From NCBI RefSeq assembly GCF_016746085.1, contig NZ_JAERTZ010000032.1, positions 1 through 64,000 of the forward strand: 64,000 nt of DNA, given 5' to 3'. Both the position numbers and the translations under genes were made by a program. Under the pieces are notes generated by a model. It was not told the DNA's origin and searched no databases. It worked only from the letters and a program-made list of their open reading frames with translations. Shown in pieces: positions 51,330 through 59,053 of the stretch. Numbering within the stretch: the stretch's first letter is position 1; each line of letters starts with the position of its first letter. The stretch is from Zobellella iuensis. Its GTDB lineage: Bacteria; Pseudomonadota; Gammaproteobacteria; Enterobacterales; Aeromonadaceae.

Positions 51330-51343
51330 TGACATGGTGAAGC

Positions 51344-52567
51344 ATGGCCACCAACCAGCTGAACGACAACAAGATAAAGGGACTGATCCGCAAGCCGCCC
51401 GAGCGGGAAACCTGGATTACCGATGGTGACGGGTTATCCGCCCGGCTGATCAAGTCGGGCTCCTTGTCCTGGTATTTCCGCTATCGGCTGGGCGGCAGGG
51501 GCGGAAAACTGGAGCGGCTGCTGCTGGGCAAGTACCCGGAGCTGTCCCTGGCCGCCGCCCGCAAGCTGCGTGACCAGTGCCGGGAGTGGCTGGCCAACAA
51601 CGAGGATCCCCGCTTCAAGCTCAATGCTACCGCCCAGGAAGCGCTGAAGCCGGTCACGGTACGGGATGCCCTGGAATACTGGCTGGATAACTACGCCGCC
51701 CACAACCGCACCAACCACGACAAGCACCGGCGCCAGCTCGAGATCCATATCTTCCCCCAGATCGGCAAGTTGCCGCTCAACCTGGCCGACCGCCGCCAGT
51801 GGCTCACCGCTCTGGAGCGGATCAGCCATAACGGTGCCCCCGTGGCCGCCGGCTATGTGCTGCAGATGTGCAAGCAGGCGCTGCGCTACTGCGAGCGCCG
51901 CGGCTACGCCACCAGCACCGCCCTGGAAGGGCTGACGATACCGGACGTGGGCAAGAAGCAGGGCAAGCGGGACCGGGTGCTCACCGATGCCGAGCTGGGC
52001 GGCCTGTGGCGCTGGCTCGATAACAACGGCGTCCAGCCCTATTACCGAGATTTGCTCAGGCTGATCACCGCGTTCTGTGCCCGCACCCAGGAGATCAGGC
52101 TTTCAACCTGGGCTGAATGGGATCTGGAGGCCCGGCTGTGGACGGTACCCGAGGCGAACAGCAAGACCGGCACCCGCATTATCCGGCCCATACCCGAACG
52201 GGTGATCCCCTGGCTGGAAGAAATGCGCCGCTCCAATGGTGGCCCTTACCTGTTGGGCCAGCTCAAGAAGCCCGAGGCCGTGAGCCAGCAGGGCCGCACC
52301 TTCCACAAGCGGCTGAAGCACCGGGAGCCCTGGACGTTGCACAACTTGCGGCACACCTTCATCACCAAAAACGCCGACCTGGGCGCCCCGCCCCATGTGG
52401 TGGAGCTGCTGGCCGGCCATGAACTGGGCGGCGTGTTCGCCGTGTACAACCGCAGCCAGTACCTGCCGGAAAAGCTGGAGGTGCTGAATCGCTGGCTCGA
52501 CCGCCTGGAGCTGCTGGCCGAGGAGCCGGACAACGTGATCCCGGCCTCGTTCAACCGCACCGCATAA
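51344..52567 (+). CDS. int: Tyrosine integrase (P4/CP4-57 type)
   Basis: The 407-residue protein has an N-terminal DUF4102 arm-binding domain (about 1-95, TDGDGLSARLIKSGSLSWYFRYR), a SAM-like core-binding domain, and a catalytic domain with Arg in CARTQEIR (about 246), HNLRHTF (His333, Arg336), the LAGHELG histidine and the nucleophile Tyr368 in AVYNRSQY. All catalytic residues seem present, so it is probably active. It integrates and excises the element. It marks the left edge of the mobile element. Confidence 0.94.
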   Translation: MATNQLNDNKIKGLIRKPPERETWITDGDGLSARLIKSGSLSWYFRYRLGGRGGKLERLLLGKYPELSLAAARKLRDQCREWLANNEDPRFKLNATAQEALKPVTVRDALEYWLDNYAAHNRTNHDKHRRQLEIHIFPQIGKLPLNLADRRQWLTALERISHNGAPVAAGYVLQMCKQALRYCERRGYATSTALEGLTIPDVGKKQGKRDRVLTDAELGGLWRWLDNNGVQPYYRDLLRLITAFCARTQEIRLSTWAEWDLEARLWTVPEANSKTGTRIIRPIPERVIPWLEEMRRSNGGPYLLGQLKKPEAVSQQGRTFHKRLKHREPWTLHNLRHTFITKNADLGAPPHVVELLAGHELGGVFAVYNRSQYLPEKLEVLNRWLDRLELLAEEPDNVIPASFNRTA

Positions 52568-52663
52568 CCGAGTTTGCCGGGAATAGGGGGACGCCCCGAA
52601 AAGCTGGTGAACCCTGCCAGCCTGCCCCGGCACCTTTTTCAGGGCCGCAGAGGTAGCGATAAC

Positions 52664-53641
52664 ATGTCAAAGCTGTTCCAGCTCAAGAAATGGCTGACGG
52701 TGCCAGAAGCAGCCGACAGGCTTAGTAGCTCTTTTGGTGAGAAGGTGACTGAAGCGGATGTGCTTAGGCTTGCATTGGATGGCCATCTTATCTTATCCGT
52801 ATCTTTTCCAAACAAAGCGGTGTCTAAAAAGAGAGCGGAGGTCGACGAGGATTACTCTAATCTGGTTGCCAGGCTTCTCATGGGAGAGCTGAGGAAAGAG
52901 GCTGCTAGCTTATGTGATCCTCTTATGCTTGATATCTTGGTTGAGCATTTTAAGCTGAGTGCTCATGTCGCAGATTTTATTATTAAAAATAATTTCACGG
53001 ATCTTATCTCACCCTATAAATATACCGCGGTTGTGAGTTTGGGCGAGGGTGGCGAGGTTTTTGATCTTCCTCTGATCGGAGCTGAACGGCTTGATGTTGA
53101 GCACCGCTATCAGATGCTGACAGGTGGCCCCGAGATTACCTTGCACTGTTTGGAGGGGGTCTTTGTTATAGATGCTGGGGGTGATTACTACCAGTTGCAA
53201 GATCGGTTCAGTGATCTTCCCAGTGACAAGCTCCCCAGTTTTGAGCGGCCAAAGCCTTTTAGCGAAAGGGATTACTACCCTGCCGCGACATTGCCGGAAG
53301 ATGCCTTGTGGGTGGTGCGCACCAAGGCTCTGCTGGACCTTGAAAGCCGTATTCTACAGGGGGAAGAAACGGACTCGCCGGCAGGTAAAAGCCAGACCAA
53401 GCCGCTTATCAATGAAGATCGTTGGTTTGATGTGCTGGGCGTGATGGCCGTCCTGCTCTACGAAAACACCGATGATCCCCGGATGAGGAAGGGCGAAAAC
53501 AACATCAACATGGCGGGCATCAAAGGGGCTGTCATCGACAAGGCCCAGAAGCTGGGATTGACTGCCGAGCGCCTGGATAACCTGAATAAGGACATTTCCG
53601 CCGCCCTCAAAATCCTGCAGTACCCGCCACCGAAGAACTGA
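52664..53641 (+). CDS. Element protein with N-terminal helix-turn-helix-like segment, unknown function
   Basis: A 325-residue protein. The N-terminus (WLTVPEAADRLSSSFGEKVTEADVLRLALDGHLILSV) looks like a MerR/excisionase-type DNA-binding segment; the rest has no motif I recognise, and the C-terminal 90 residues are helical and charged. Codon use is markedly more AT-rich (about 52,750-53,250) than in the neighbours, suggesting separate origin. The ATG at 52664 follows GAGGTAG. Its position after int suggests a regulatory or accessory role. Confidence 0.75.
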   Translation: MSKLFQLKKWLTVPEAADRLSSSFGEKVTEADVLRLALDGHLILSVSFPNKAVSKKRAEVDEDYSNLVARLLMGELRKEAASLCDPLMLDILVEHFKLSAHVADFIIKNNFTDLISPYKYTAVVSLGEGGEVFDLPLIGAERLDVEHRYQMLTGGPEITLHCLEGVFVIDAGGDYYQLQDRFSDLPSDKLPSFERPKPFSERDYYPAATLPEDALWVVRTKALLDLESRILQGEETDSPAGKSQTKPLINEDRWFDVLGVMAVLLYENTDDPRMRKGENNINMAGIKGAVIDKAQKLGLTAERLDNLNKDISAALKILQYPPPKN

Positions 53642-53682
53642 ATTCTTGTCAGCCAAGAATATTCTTGGCACCTGACAAGAAT
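53642..53682. promoter_or_regulatory. Nested palindromic operator upstream of alpA
   Basis: ATTCTTGTCAG (53642-53652) is repeated inverted as CTGACAAGAAT (53672-53682). Between them CCAAGAAT and ATTCTTGG (53653-53668) form a second perfect palindrome. The heptamer ATTCTTG thus occurs four times in alternating orientation within 41 bp. It lies 59 bp before the alpA start, right after the stop of the preceding gene, and looks like a multi-dimer repressor site. Confidence 0.75.
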
Positions 53683-53740
53683 CCCCCACCGGCAAAGCAC
53701 AGAATCCCTCTGTAACAACAAGCAACCCACGGGGGGATTT

Positions 53741-53929
53741 ATGGACGCTATACATCAAGACCGTTTGTTAAACGTAAAGCAGGTTCAAGCTCTGGTACCC
53801 GCCAGCCGGGTATCGATCTGGCGATGGGAGAAAGCCGGCAAGTTTCCAAAAAGCGTAAAGCTGGGCGGCGTGACCCGCTGGCGCGAGTCGGATATTCAAA
53901 AATGGATTTCCGGCCTGAAGGCCGCATAA
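53741..53929 (+). CDS. alpA: AlpA-family transcriptional regulator / excisionase
   Basis: A 62-residue protein with the AlpA/MerR-like fold: LLNVKQVQALVPASRVSIWRWEKAGKFPKSVKLGG followed by TRWRESDIQKWI. Such proteins switch on int and excision in P4-like elements. It follows a strong nested palindrome that may be its operator or that of a repressor. The start has GGGGGA upstream. Confidence 0.92.
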   Translation: MDAIHQDRLLNVKQVQALVPASRVSIWRWEKAGKFPKSVKLGGVTRWRESDIQKWISGLKAA

Positions 53930-53941
53930 GGGGGACGCCGC

Positions 53942-54418
53942 ATGACCGACAGCAAAAAGGGCCTGAACTCCGCACGAGTCCAAGCCCTTCAACACAGCAG
54001 CATAACGCTCGGTAATGGTAGCACCGGCACCGAACGGGAGCCAGTGAGCAGCCCGGCAACAATTCGGGAGCGGGTTGCCTTATTCCTGGCCGAGTCTCCT
54101 GAGGGCGTGACCGTGCTCAGTATGCTGAACAATAGCGGGGCCACGTCCAGCCGGAATATACCGTCGCTGCTTGAGCGTGAGCTGGGGATTAAACTGGATG
54201 CTGGCCAGGATGCCAACGGCACCAACGAAGGGCGGCATAACCGCTGGCGGATTCAGACCCGGGCCGACTGCCTCAAGGTGCTGGCGGATGTAAACCGCCA
54301 GCGGCGAAAGCGCAATGCGCCGCCCTTGTCGCCGGAACGAATGACCCGCATTGCCGGCCGCTACCCTGATTTATCCACCATCACTGCAGCTACTACCGCG
54401 GCCACCGCCAGCGCCTGA
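53942..54418 (+). CDS. Element protein with possible winged-helix segment, unknown function
   Basis: A 158-residue protein starting 12 bp after alpA, so probably in the same operon. The middle (RERVALFLAESPEGVTVLSMLNNSGATSSRNIPSLLERELGI) has the length and pattern of a winged-helix DNA-binding domain. The C-terminus is threonine/alanine-rich. No family recognised. It may be a second regulator. Confidence 0.7.
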   Translation: MTDSKKGLNSARVQALQHSSITLGNGSTGTEREPVSSPATIRERVALFLAESPEGVTVLSMLNNSGATSSRNIPSLLERELGIKLDAGQDANGTNEGRHNRWRIQTRADCLKVLADVNRQRRKRNAPPLSPERMTRIAGRYPDLSTITAATTAATASA

Positions 54419-54548
54419 CCCGGAGCTTTCCCCATGATCCGCTATTCCCACGAGGGGGCATTGTGTCCCCCGGTTTCCCTGTGTATCATCGCCAGTGCTG
54501 GCTTAAGCAACCAGCAAGGCAGGCGGATTAAGCACCCGCAGGCTGTGA

Positions 54549-54721
54549 CTCACATAGGACAATCTGAACCCCATTCCCCCACGGCGGCCAATCATGGCGG
54601 CTGTGACTCCCCTGTTTCGGGGGCATGGGTCGGGAGCCAAAGAAAACGCCCCCGCTGTGCTTTCCTATGTGAGCACTGCTTTGCGGCTACCCGATCCGCC
54701 TATGTCGCATTGCACATAGGA
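54549..54721 (+). ncRNA. P4-like antisense immunity region (seqA / CI RNA seqB / seqC)
   Basis: CTCACATAGGA (54549-54559), its complement TCCTATGTGAG (54663-54673) and CACATAGGA again (54713-54721) occur in that order ahead of the Icd-like gene. The middle copy is in the loop of a hairpin with stem GTGCT/AGCAC (54657-54676), which is preceded by a GGGGGC/GCCCCC stem (54619-54653). This is the layout of the phage P4 immunity system, in which the CI RNA exposes seqB in a loop and pairs with seqA and seqC to stop early transcription. The likely RNA spans about 54600-54680. Confidence 0.72.
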
Positions 54722-54730
54722 ACCATCATC

Positions 54731-54901
54731 ATGATCTACACCTTTCTGATCGTTGCCCAAGGCCGCAAGCTGGCCGAGCTTTCCCGCATTCGCACCATTT
54801 CCGCCTATGGCCGCACCGAAGCCGAGGCCCGCGCCTACCTGGCCGGCCTGCCGCTGGTGTTTGCCGGTCGCCGCCCTGCCGGGCAGGAGGTGGCAGCATG
54901 A
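54731..54901 (+). CDS. Icd-like small protein
   Basis: A 56-residue protein, MIYTFLIVAQGRKLAELSRIRT through VFAGRRPAGQEVAA. The pattern of a hydrophobic start, SEAEAR-like middle and an A-R-x-P-x-QEV ending matches the Icd (inhibitor of cell division)-like family of P4-type elements. In P4 the icd message lies just after the CI RNA, as here. A longer frame from 54434 reads through the immunity RNA; such long versions are common annotation artefacts. The stop overlaps the next start (ATGA). Confidence 0.72.
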   Translation: MIYTFLIVAQGRKLAELSRIRTISAYGRTEAEARAYLAGLPLVFAGRRPAGQEVAA

Positions 54902-55176
54902 GCGCTATTACCATCACTCGCACCCTGACCAAGGCAGATGCCGAGAAACACATTGCCCGCCACCATACCCGGGTAGCGAATATCGGCGTTGGCATCAAGG
55001 CCCTGGGGGAGATGCTGACTGGCATTGATCCGGAGGTAGGGATCGACACTGACCTGGCGAGCGATACCGGCCACCTACTCCATGAAGTGGGCCAGGTGAT
55101 CGTCGACTCTCTCAACGAGATTGCCGAGATAGAGAAAGCGCTGATGCTGGCGCGGGAAACAGGGGGCCGGAAATGA
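54898..55176 (+). CDS. Element protein of unknown function, small helical
   Basis: A 92-residue protein, largely helical by composition, with no motif I recognise. It is coupled on both sides by ATGA overlaps (with the Icd-like gene and the next gene), so it belongs to the early operon that leads to the primase. Confidence 0.78.
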   Translation: MSAITITRTLTKADAEKHIARHHTRVANIGVGIKALGEMLTGIDPEVGIDTDLASDTGHLLHEVGQVIVDSLNEIAEIEKALMLARETGGRK

Positions 55177-55574
55177 AACCCTTCACCGAGTTTTGCCAGC
55201 GTTACCAACTGGACCCGGCCACCCAGGACGCCCAGGAGCAATACGCCGAATACCAGCGCCAGCTTGAGCTGTTCCGCTCTGCCGCCGACAGTTCCCGCCG
55301 CCCGCTCGAGTTTATCATCTGCTGTACCACGATAGAGGGTGACGTTCATGGCTACGGGCCTTTCCTGGCCTACGGCAAAAGCCAAAACGAGATCGTCACT
55401 GAGGCCAGCGCTGCCCTGGCCGGCTCTACCTATGTGGAGAGGGCCGTTCACTTCACCACCCGGCTTGATGATGACGGCGAGGTGATCCCCCCGTTCGGGT
55501 ATGGCCGAGCGCCGAAGGTCTGGCTTGGTGCCCAGAGCCTGCGCGGCGCCTGGCAGAAAGGGGGCGACGAATGA
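55173..55574 (+). CDS. Element protein of unknown function
   Basis: A 133-residue protein. Notable segments are RRPLEFIICCTTIEGDVHGYGPFLAYGKSQ and a C-terminal PPFGYGRAPKVWLG. No family recognised. It overlaps both neighbours by four bases, indicating translational coupling in the early operon. Confidence 0.77.
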   Translation: MKPFTEFCQRYQLDPATQDAQEQYAEYQRQLELFRSAADSSRRPLEFIICCTTIEGDVHGYGPFLAYGKSQNEIVTEASAALAGSTYVERAVHFTTRLDDDGEVIPPFGYGRAPKVWLGAQSLRGAWQKGGDE

Positions 55575-56188
55575 GCGAGCACCCGCATTACGCCCAGGGG
55601 GCTTTCACCATCGAGCTGACGGTGTTCAACCGCTGGCCATTCCGGCTGGGCCCCTTCCATACCGGCGCCAGCGAAGGCGAGCTTGTGGCAGAGCTGGCGG
55701 CCCTGCTCGATGGGCTGCCATGCCGGCTGGACGGCCTGGACTGTTACGACCACACCGAAGTACTGCAGGCTGAGTACCTGGCGCCCTGGCGGGGCCGGGA
55801 TACCCTGCTGGCGCACGGGCTGAGGGCCAAGCCGTGGGGCGAACCCTTTGTGCCTGCCGATCTGCCGCTGCTGCGCGGCCTGCTGGCCCATCGTTACCAT
55901 GAACATTACCAGGGTGCTCTCCCTGGCGAACGGGCCGGGCTACCCATGGACCCCGACACTTTGCGCCTAGCCATGCAGGATCATATTGAAGGAACCTTGG
56001 TGGCGGCCCTGGGACGGGAGCAGGGCGAACAGCAGGCCCTTGCCCTGTACCTGGGCATGATGGGAGCGAGCGGTCTTTCTCCAGTAGCGTTGGAAGTGCT
56101 GGATGCGCTGCTGGCGGAGCTGGCCGAGACCGCGCATGGTCATCTGCCTGCTATCGAGTCGGGCCGGTCCCGAGCCGTGTTGCACTGA
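55571..56188 (+). CDS. Element protein of unknown function
   Basis: A 205-residue protein beginning MSEHPHYAQGAFTIELTVFNRW. It contains several leucine/alanine-rich helices and no cysteine or nucleotide-binding motif. No family recognised. It starts on the stop of the preceding gene and ends 9 bp before the primase, so it is in the same operon. Confidence 0.77.
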   Translation: MSEHPHYAQGAFTIELTVFNRWPFRLGPFHTGASEGELVAELAALLDGLPCRLDGLDCYDHTEVLQAEYLAPWRGRDTLLAHGLRAKPWGEPFVPADLPLLRGLLAHRYHEHYQGALPGERAGLPMDPDTLRLAMQDHIEGTLVAALGREQGEQQALALYLGMMGASGLSPVALEVLDALLAELAETAHGHLPAIESGRSRAVLH

Positions 56189-56197
56189 GGGGGCCGG

Positions 56198-57601
56198 ATG
56201 AACGCACAGCGTAAAGCCAGGCTGAACCAGTATGCCCTGGACTTCGGTCCCCGGGAGCATGTCCGGCTGATCCACGGTGCCCCTGGCGCCAAGGCGAGCC
56301 ATATCGCCATTGCCGTGAACGGCGAGTGCTGGCGGGAGTTCAGCCATCCGCCGGTGCTGGCGCCTGATGAAGCCGAGCGGCTGGCCGCCATCGGCGCCGC
56401 GGATGTGTACCTGAGCCAGAACGGGATCGCCCCCTTCCGCCGGCGCAGCGTGGCCAACATCACCCACCTGAACGCCTGCTTTGTGGATCTGGACACCTAC
56501 CAGATCCCGGCCCTGGTCGGGCTGAGCTACCGGGAGCGCTTACAGGCCGTGCTGGAGAATGCGGGGGATTTACCCTTGCCGACCCTGGCCGCCGACAGTG
56601 GCCGGGGCATCTACCTGATATGGGCGCTTAAGGCGCCCTTTTTCATCGGTACCGACAAGGGCAAAGGCAGCGCCCAGGCCGAGCTGAGAACCAAGATCCT
56701 TGGCCGCTGGCAACGGGTGGAGGATCTGCTTATCCGGCGGCTGGCGGACTTTGGCGCCGATCCCAAGGCACGGGACGCCGCCCGGGTGCTGCGGCTGGCC
56801 GGCAGTGTGAACCAGCGCAACGGCCACCAGGTGAGTTATGCGCAGCTGGCGCAGCCCGTAGACTTCGCCGAGCTGGAGCGGCCCTTGCTCCGGTGGTACG
56901 AGCGCACTTACCCGGCCCCGGTGAAGCGGGCCCCGGGCGAGCGCCGGCAGCCAGAGGGGAACCGGCAGAGCGTGAGGCAGTTGCTCAATGCCCGCACCCT
57001 GGCCGCCGCCCGAATGGAGGATCTGAAAACCCTGGCGGCCCTGCGGGAAGGGCTGAGTGATCACAGGGCCCGGGCCCTGTTTGCCTTTGCCCAGGCCGCC
57101 GCCGACTTCTGCCACGACGAGCGGACGCTACTCAGGGAGTGCCAGCAGTACGCCGCCGAATGCTTCAACGACCCGCACGGCAAGTATGCTCTCGAGCGGC
57201 TGCCGGTGCGGCTGGGCGCCCTGCTGGCGCGATTTCGGGAGAGCGTGGGGCACCCGGCCAGCAGCGGGCAGAACCAGCGTTACCGGTTGACCAATGTCCG
57301 CATTATCGACGACCTGGCCATTACCGAGCAGGAGCAGGCCCACATGCTGACCCTGATCGGCAAGCCGGAGAAACTTTTACGGCATGCCAAACGAATGGAG
57401 AAGCGCAGAAGAAGCCAGGGTATCAGGGCTGCCGCCCAGTATCAGCAGGAGCGCCAGCGCACCCAGGTGGAACGCCGGCAGCGAGCGCGGGAGCTGGCCG
57501 CCCAGGGCTTGAGCCGGCAGCAAGTGGCCGAGCGGCTGGGGATCTCAACCAAGACCGTACAGCGGGCGCTGAATGCCTGGAGCTGTGAGGGGGTGAAATG
57601 A
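56198..57601 (+). CDS. Primase/replication protein (AEP/RepB type) with C-terminal HTH
   Basis: The 467-residue protein has archaeo-eukaryotic primase-like features: the acidic metal motif NACFVDLDTYQ (about 88-98), ADSGRGIYLIWAL (about 130-142) and RDAARVLRLAGSVNQRNG (about 193-210), as in RepB-like primases of plasmids and satellites. A charged linker leads to a C-terminal helix-turn-helix (LSRQQVAERLGISTKTVQRAL, about 438-458) that could bind origin DNA. No helicase domain is fused, unlike P4 alpha. It is the largest gene of the early operon and the best candidate for replication initiator. Confidence 0.82.
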   Translation: MNAQRKARLNQYALDFGPREHVRLIHGAPGAKASHIAIAVNGECWREFSHPPVLAPDEAERLAAIGAADVYLSQNGIAPFRRRSVANITHLNACFVDLDTYQIPALVGLSYRERLQAVLENAGDLPLPTLAADSGRGIYLIWALKAPFFIGTDKGKGSAQAELRTKILGRWQRVEDLLIRRLADFGADPKARDAARVLRLAGSVNQRNGHQVSYAQLAQPVDFAELERPLLRWYERTYPAPVKRAPGERRQPEGNRQSVRQLLNARTLAAARMEDLKTLAALREGLSDHRARALFAFAQAAADFCHDERTLLRECQQYAAECFNDPHGKYALERLPVRLGALLARFRESVGHPASSGQNQRYRLTNVRIIDDLAITEQEQAHMLTLIGKPEKLLRHAKRMEKRRRSQGIRAAAQYQQERQRTQVERRQRARELAAQGLSRQQVAERLGISTKTVQRALNAWSCEGVK

Positions 57602-57658
57602 TGTGTCCCCTTATATGGTCAGCCGGGTAGAGGTGGACATGATGTGTGCTCTTATATG
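57598..57658 (+). repeat. 20-bp direct repeat after the primase gene
   Basis: The 20-bp units at 57598-57617 and 57639-57658 (ATGATGTGT, CTTATATG) match at 18 of 20 positions. The first overlaps the stop of the primase gene. They could be binding sites for the primase HTH domain or an operator. Confidence 0.6.
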
Positions 57659-57986
57659 TTTATATACCAGCCCTTTGTCATTAAGGGGATTCCCAAGGGG
57701 TGGCATCACAATTGGTCGCCGGCGGCGAAATTTGGGCGAAAAGGCCAACAACGACCGCGGTACCTCACTACCGGCACCGCGTGCCGGGCGGCTTGGCCGG
57801 CAACGCCGGCGAACGCAGCCGGGAGCCACAGGCAAGAAAAAGCCCTGACGCTGGGCAGGCTTCAGGGCTTTGGCCGTGTGGACTGGGTTCACGGGCTGAG
57901 TCGCAGCATAACAGCCATGGCCGCCCGGGTGAATCCCATGCCTGTGTCTGTTGTTCCTGTGTGGGTTATAAACTACAATTCACGCC
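57602..57986. other. Intergenic region between primase and toxin genes
   Basis: This 385-bp region has the second copy of the direct repeat, a terminator-like stem at 57836-57871, and a TATAAACTACAAT segment just before the toxin start that could be its -10 region. I see no gene in it. Confidence 0.45.
57836..57871 (-). terminator. Intrinsic terminator, best on the minus strand
   Basis: AAAGCCCTGA pairs with TCAGGGCTTT across a 13-nt loop. The minus strand continues TTTTTCTTGCC, giving a good T tract; the plus strand has only TTTGG. It may isolate the toxin-antitoxin operon from converging transcription. Confidence 0.7.
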
Positions 57987-58292
57987 ATGAAGGTGATCGA
58001 ATCAACCAAGTTCCGGCAGTGGCTGAAGAAGCTGAAGGACGATACCGGCAGGGCCCGGGTAGTGTCCCGGATCAACCGGCTGGCTGCCGGCCTGGCCGGC
58101 GACGTGGCCCCGGTGGGGCAGGGCGTCAGCGAACTGCGTATTCACTACGGGCCGGGCTACCGGGTTTACTACTACCAGCAGGGTGAGGTGCTGGTGTTGC
58201 TGCTGTGCGGTGGCGACAAGGGCAGCCAGCGCCGGGATATCGAGACCGCTCACCAGATATTGAAGGAATGGAGGGAACAGCACCATGGCTGA
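57987..58292 (+). CDS. Toxin of a type II toxin-antitoxin pair (RelE/HigB superfamily, HI1419 type)
   Basis: A 101-residue protein with the RelE-fold pattern of the HI1419/Gp49 type: FRQWLKKLKDDTGRARVVSRINRLAAG, then VGQGVSELRIHYGPGYRVYYYQQG and LLLCGGDKGSQRRDIETA. These toxins cleave mRNA. It is the first gene of the pair and overlaps the antitoxin by eight bases, the typical order for this subgroup. Confidence 0.9.
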   Translation: MKVIESTKFRQWLKKLKDDTGRARVVSRINRLAAGLAGDVAPVGQGVSELRIHYGPGYRVYYYQQGEVLVLLLCGGDKGSQRRDIETAHQILKEWREQHHG

Positions 58293-58581
58293 AGCATTCA
58301 CCGAGTTCGACCCCGCCGAGTACCTGAGCAGTCCGGAGGCCATCGCCGAGTTTATCGCCGATGCGCTGGAGACCGGGGACGCTGCCTATATCTCCAAGGC
58401 GATCGGCATTGCCGCCCGTGCCAGGGGCATGAGCGAGCTGGCCAGGGAAACCGGCCTGTCCCGCGAGCAGCTTTACCGGAGCTTCAGCGAGCGGGGCAAT
58501 CCGACCCTGAGGACCATCATGGCGGTGACCAAGGCGCTGGGTGTGGACATTACCGCCCGGGCTCATGTTGAGCAGCATTGA
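58285..58581 (+). CDS. Antitoxin of the pair (HI1420-type XRE family)
   Basis: A 98-residue protein with an N-terminal toxin-binding part (FDPAEYLSSPEAIAEFIADALETGD) and a C-terminal XRE-type helix-turn-helix (GMSELARETGLSREQLYRSFSERGNPTL). It matches the HI1420 antidote family that neutralises HI1419-type toxins and represses the operon. Confidence 0.9.
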   Translation: MAEAFTEFDPAEYLSSPEAIAEFIADALETGDAAYISKAIGIAARARGMSELARETGLSREQLYRSFSERGNPTLRTIMAVTKALGVDITARAHVEQH

Positions 58582-58588
58582 CCACGCC

Positions 58589-58762
58589 ATGAAGCCCAAA
58601 CGGCAATTGCCCGCCGGCGAGAAAATCCCCAGGCTGCTGACCCTTGATGAGATCGAGTCTCTACGGCAGGACAATCATCGTCGTCACAAGGCGAACGTGG
58701 AAATGCTGAAGACCATGGACTTGTCCCGGTTGATGCCTGATAACGAAAAGCCGGCTGGCTGA
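58589..58762 (+). CDS. Small hypothetical protein after the antitoxin
   Basis: A 57-residue frame, MKPKRQLPAGEKIPRLLTLDEIESLRQDN to the end, charged and helical. It starts eight bases after the antitoxin and may be part of that operon. An earlier ATG (58565) overlaps the antitoxin end. No family recognised; coding status is likely but not certain. Confidence 0.55.
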   Translation: MKPKRQLPAGEKIPRLLTLDEIESLRQDNHRRHKANVEMLKTMDLSRLMPDNEKPAG

Positions 58763-58917
58763 GAGATGGGTTCTTCATTATGTGAAGGAAAACCCCGGCA
58801 GTCACCAGTCCAGAGGGCTGCAATTGCCCAAGGAGGGTGACCGTCGAGGTCTTAAGCAAAGCATACTAAGCGCTATCGGTGCCGGCAACACGATGTAATG
58901 CCTGGGGGCATAAGCAA

Positions 58918-58996
58918 AAGCCCCCGAAGTGCTACACGTACCAGGCTACAATTGCCTCCGGAGGTAGCAGAACAGGGGCTTCCGAGGGAATTGTAG
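58918..58996. repeat. Structured element with alternative pairings
   Basis: AAGCCCC (58918-58924) pairs with GGGGCTT (58975-58981), and inside it TGCTAC (58930-58935) pairs with GTAGCA (58964-58969). A competing pairing joins CTACAATT (58946-58953) to AATTGTAG (58989-58996). On the minus strand the outer stem ends in GGGGGCTTTTGC, so it could be a terminator with an anti-terminator form for minus-strand transcription. Confidence 0.6.
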
Positions 58997-59053
58997 TTCC
59001 TTGATAGGGGATGGACAACGCCAATCAACCTCACCCCCTCAAACTGGAGTAAC

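Larger units (their letters stand above)
50952..51343. other. Chromosome-element junction region
   Basis: This 392-bp region lies between the last chromosomal gene and the integrase gene. It contains a minus-strand terminator (51093-51122), then an AT-rich segment with CATGTTGATT at 51204-51213 and 51269-51278 (65 bp apart) and GGTATCACA at 51309-51317 and 51321-51329. These are plausible integrase arm or core sites. No tRNA or tmRNA end is visible, so the target gene is unknown. Confidence 0.55.

Noticed and set aside
54434-54901. Long 155-codon version of the Icd-like gene
   Set aside because: It reads through the seqA/seqB region and the CI hairpin; the short frame from 54731 carries the family pattern.
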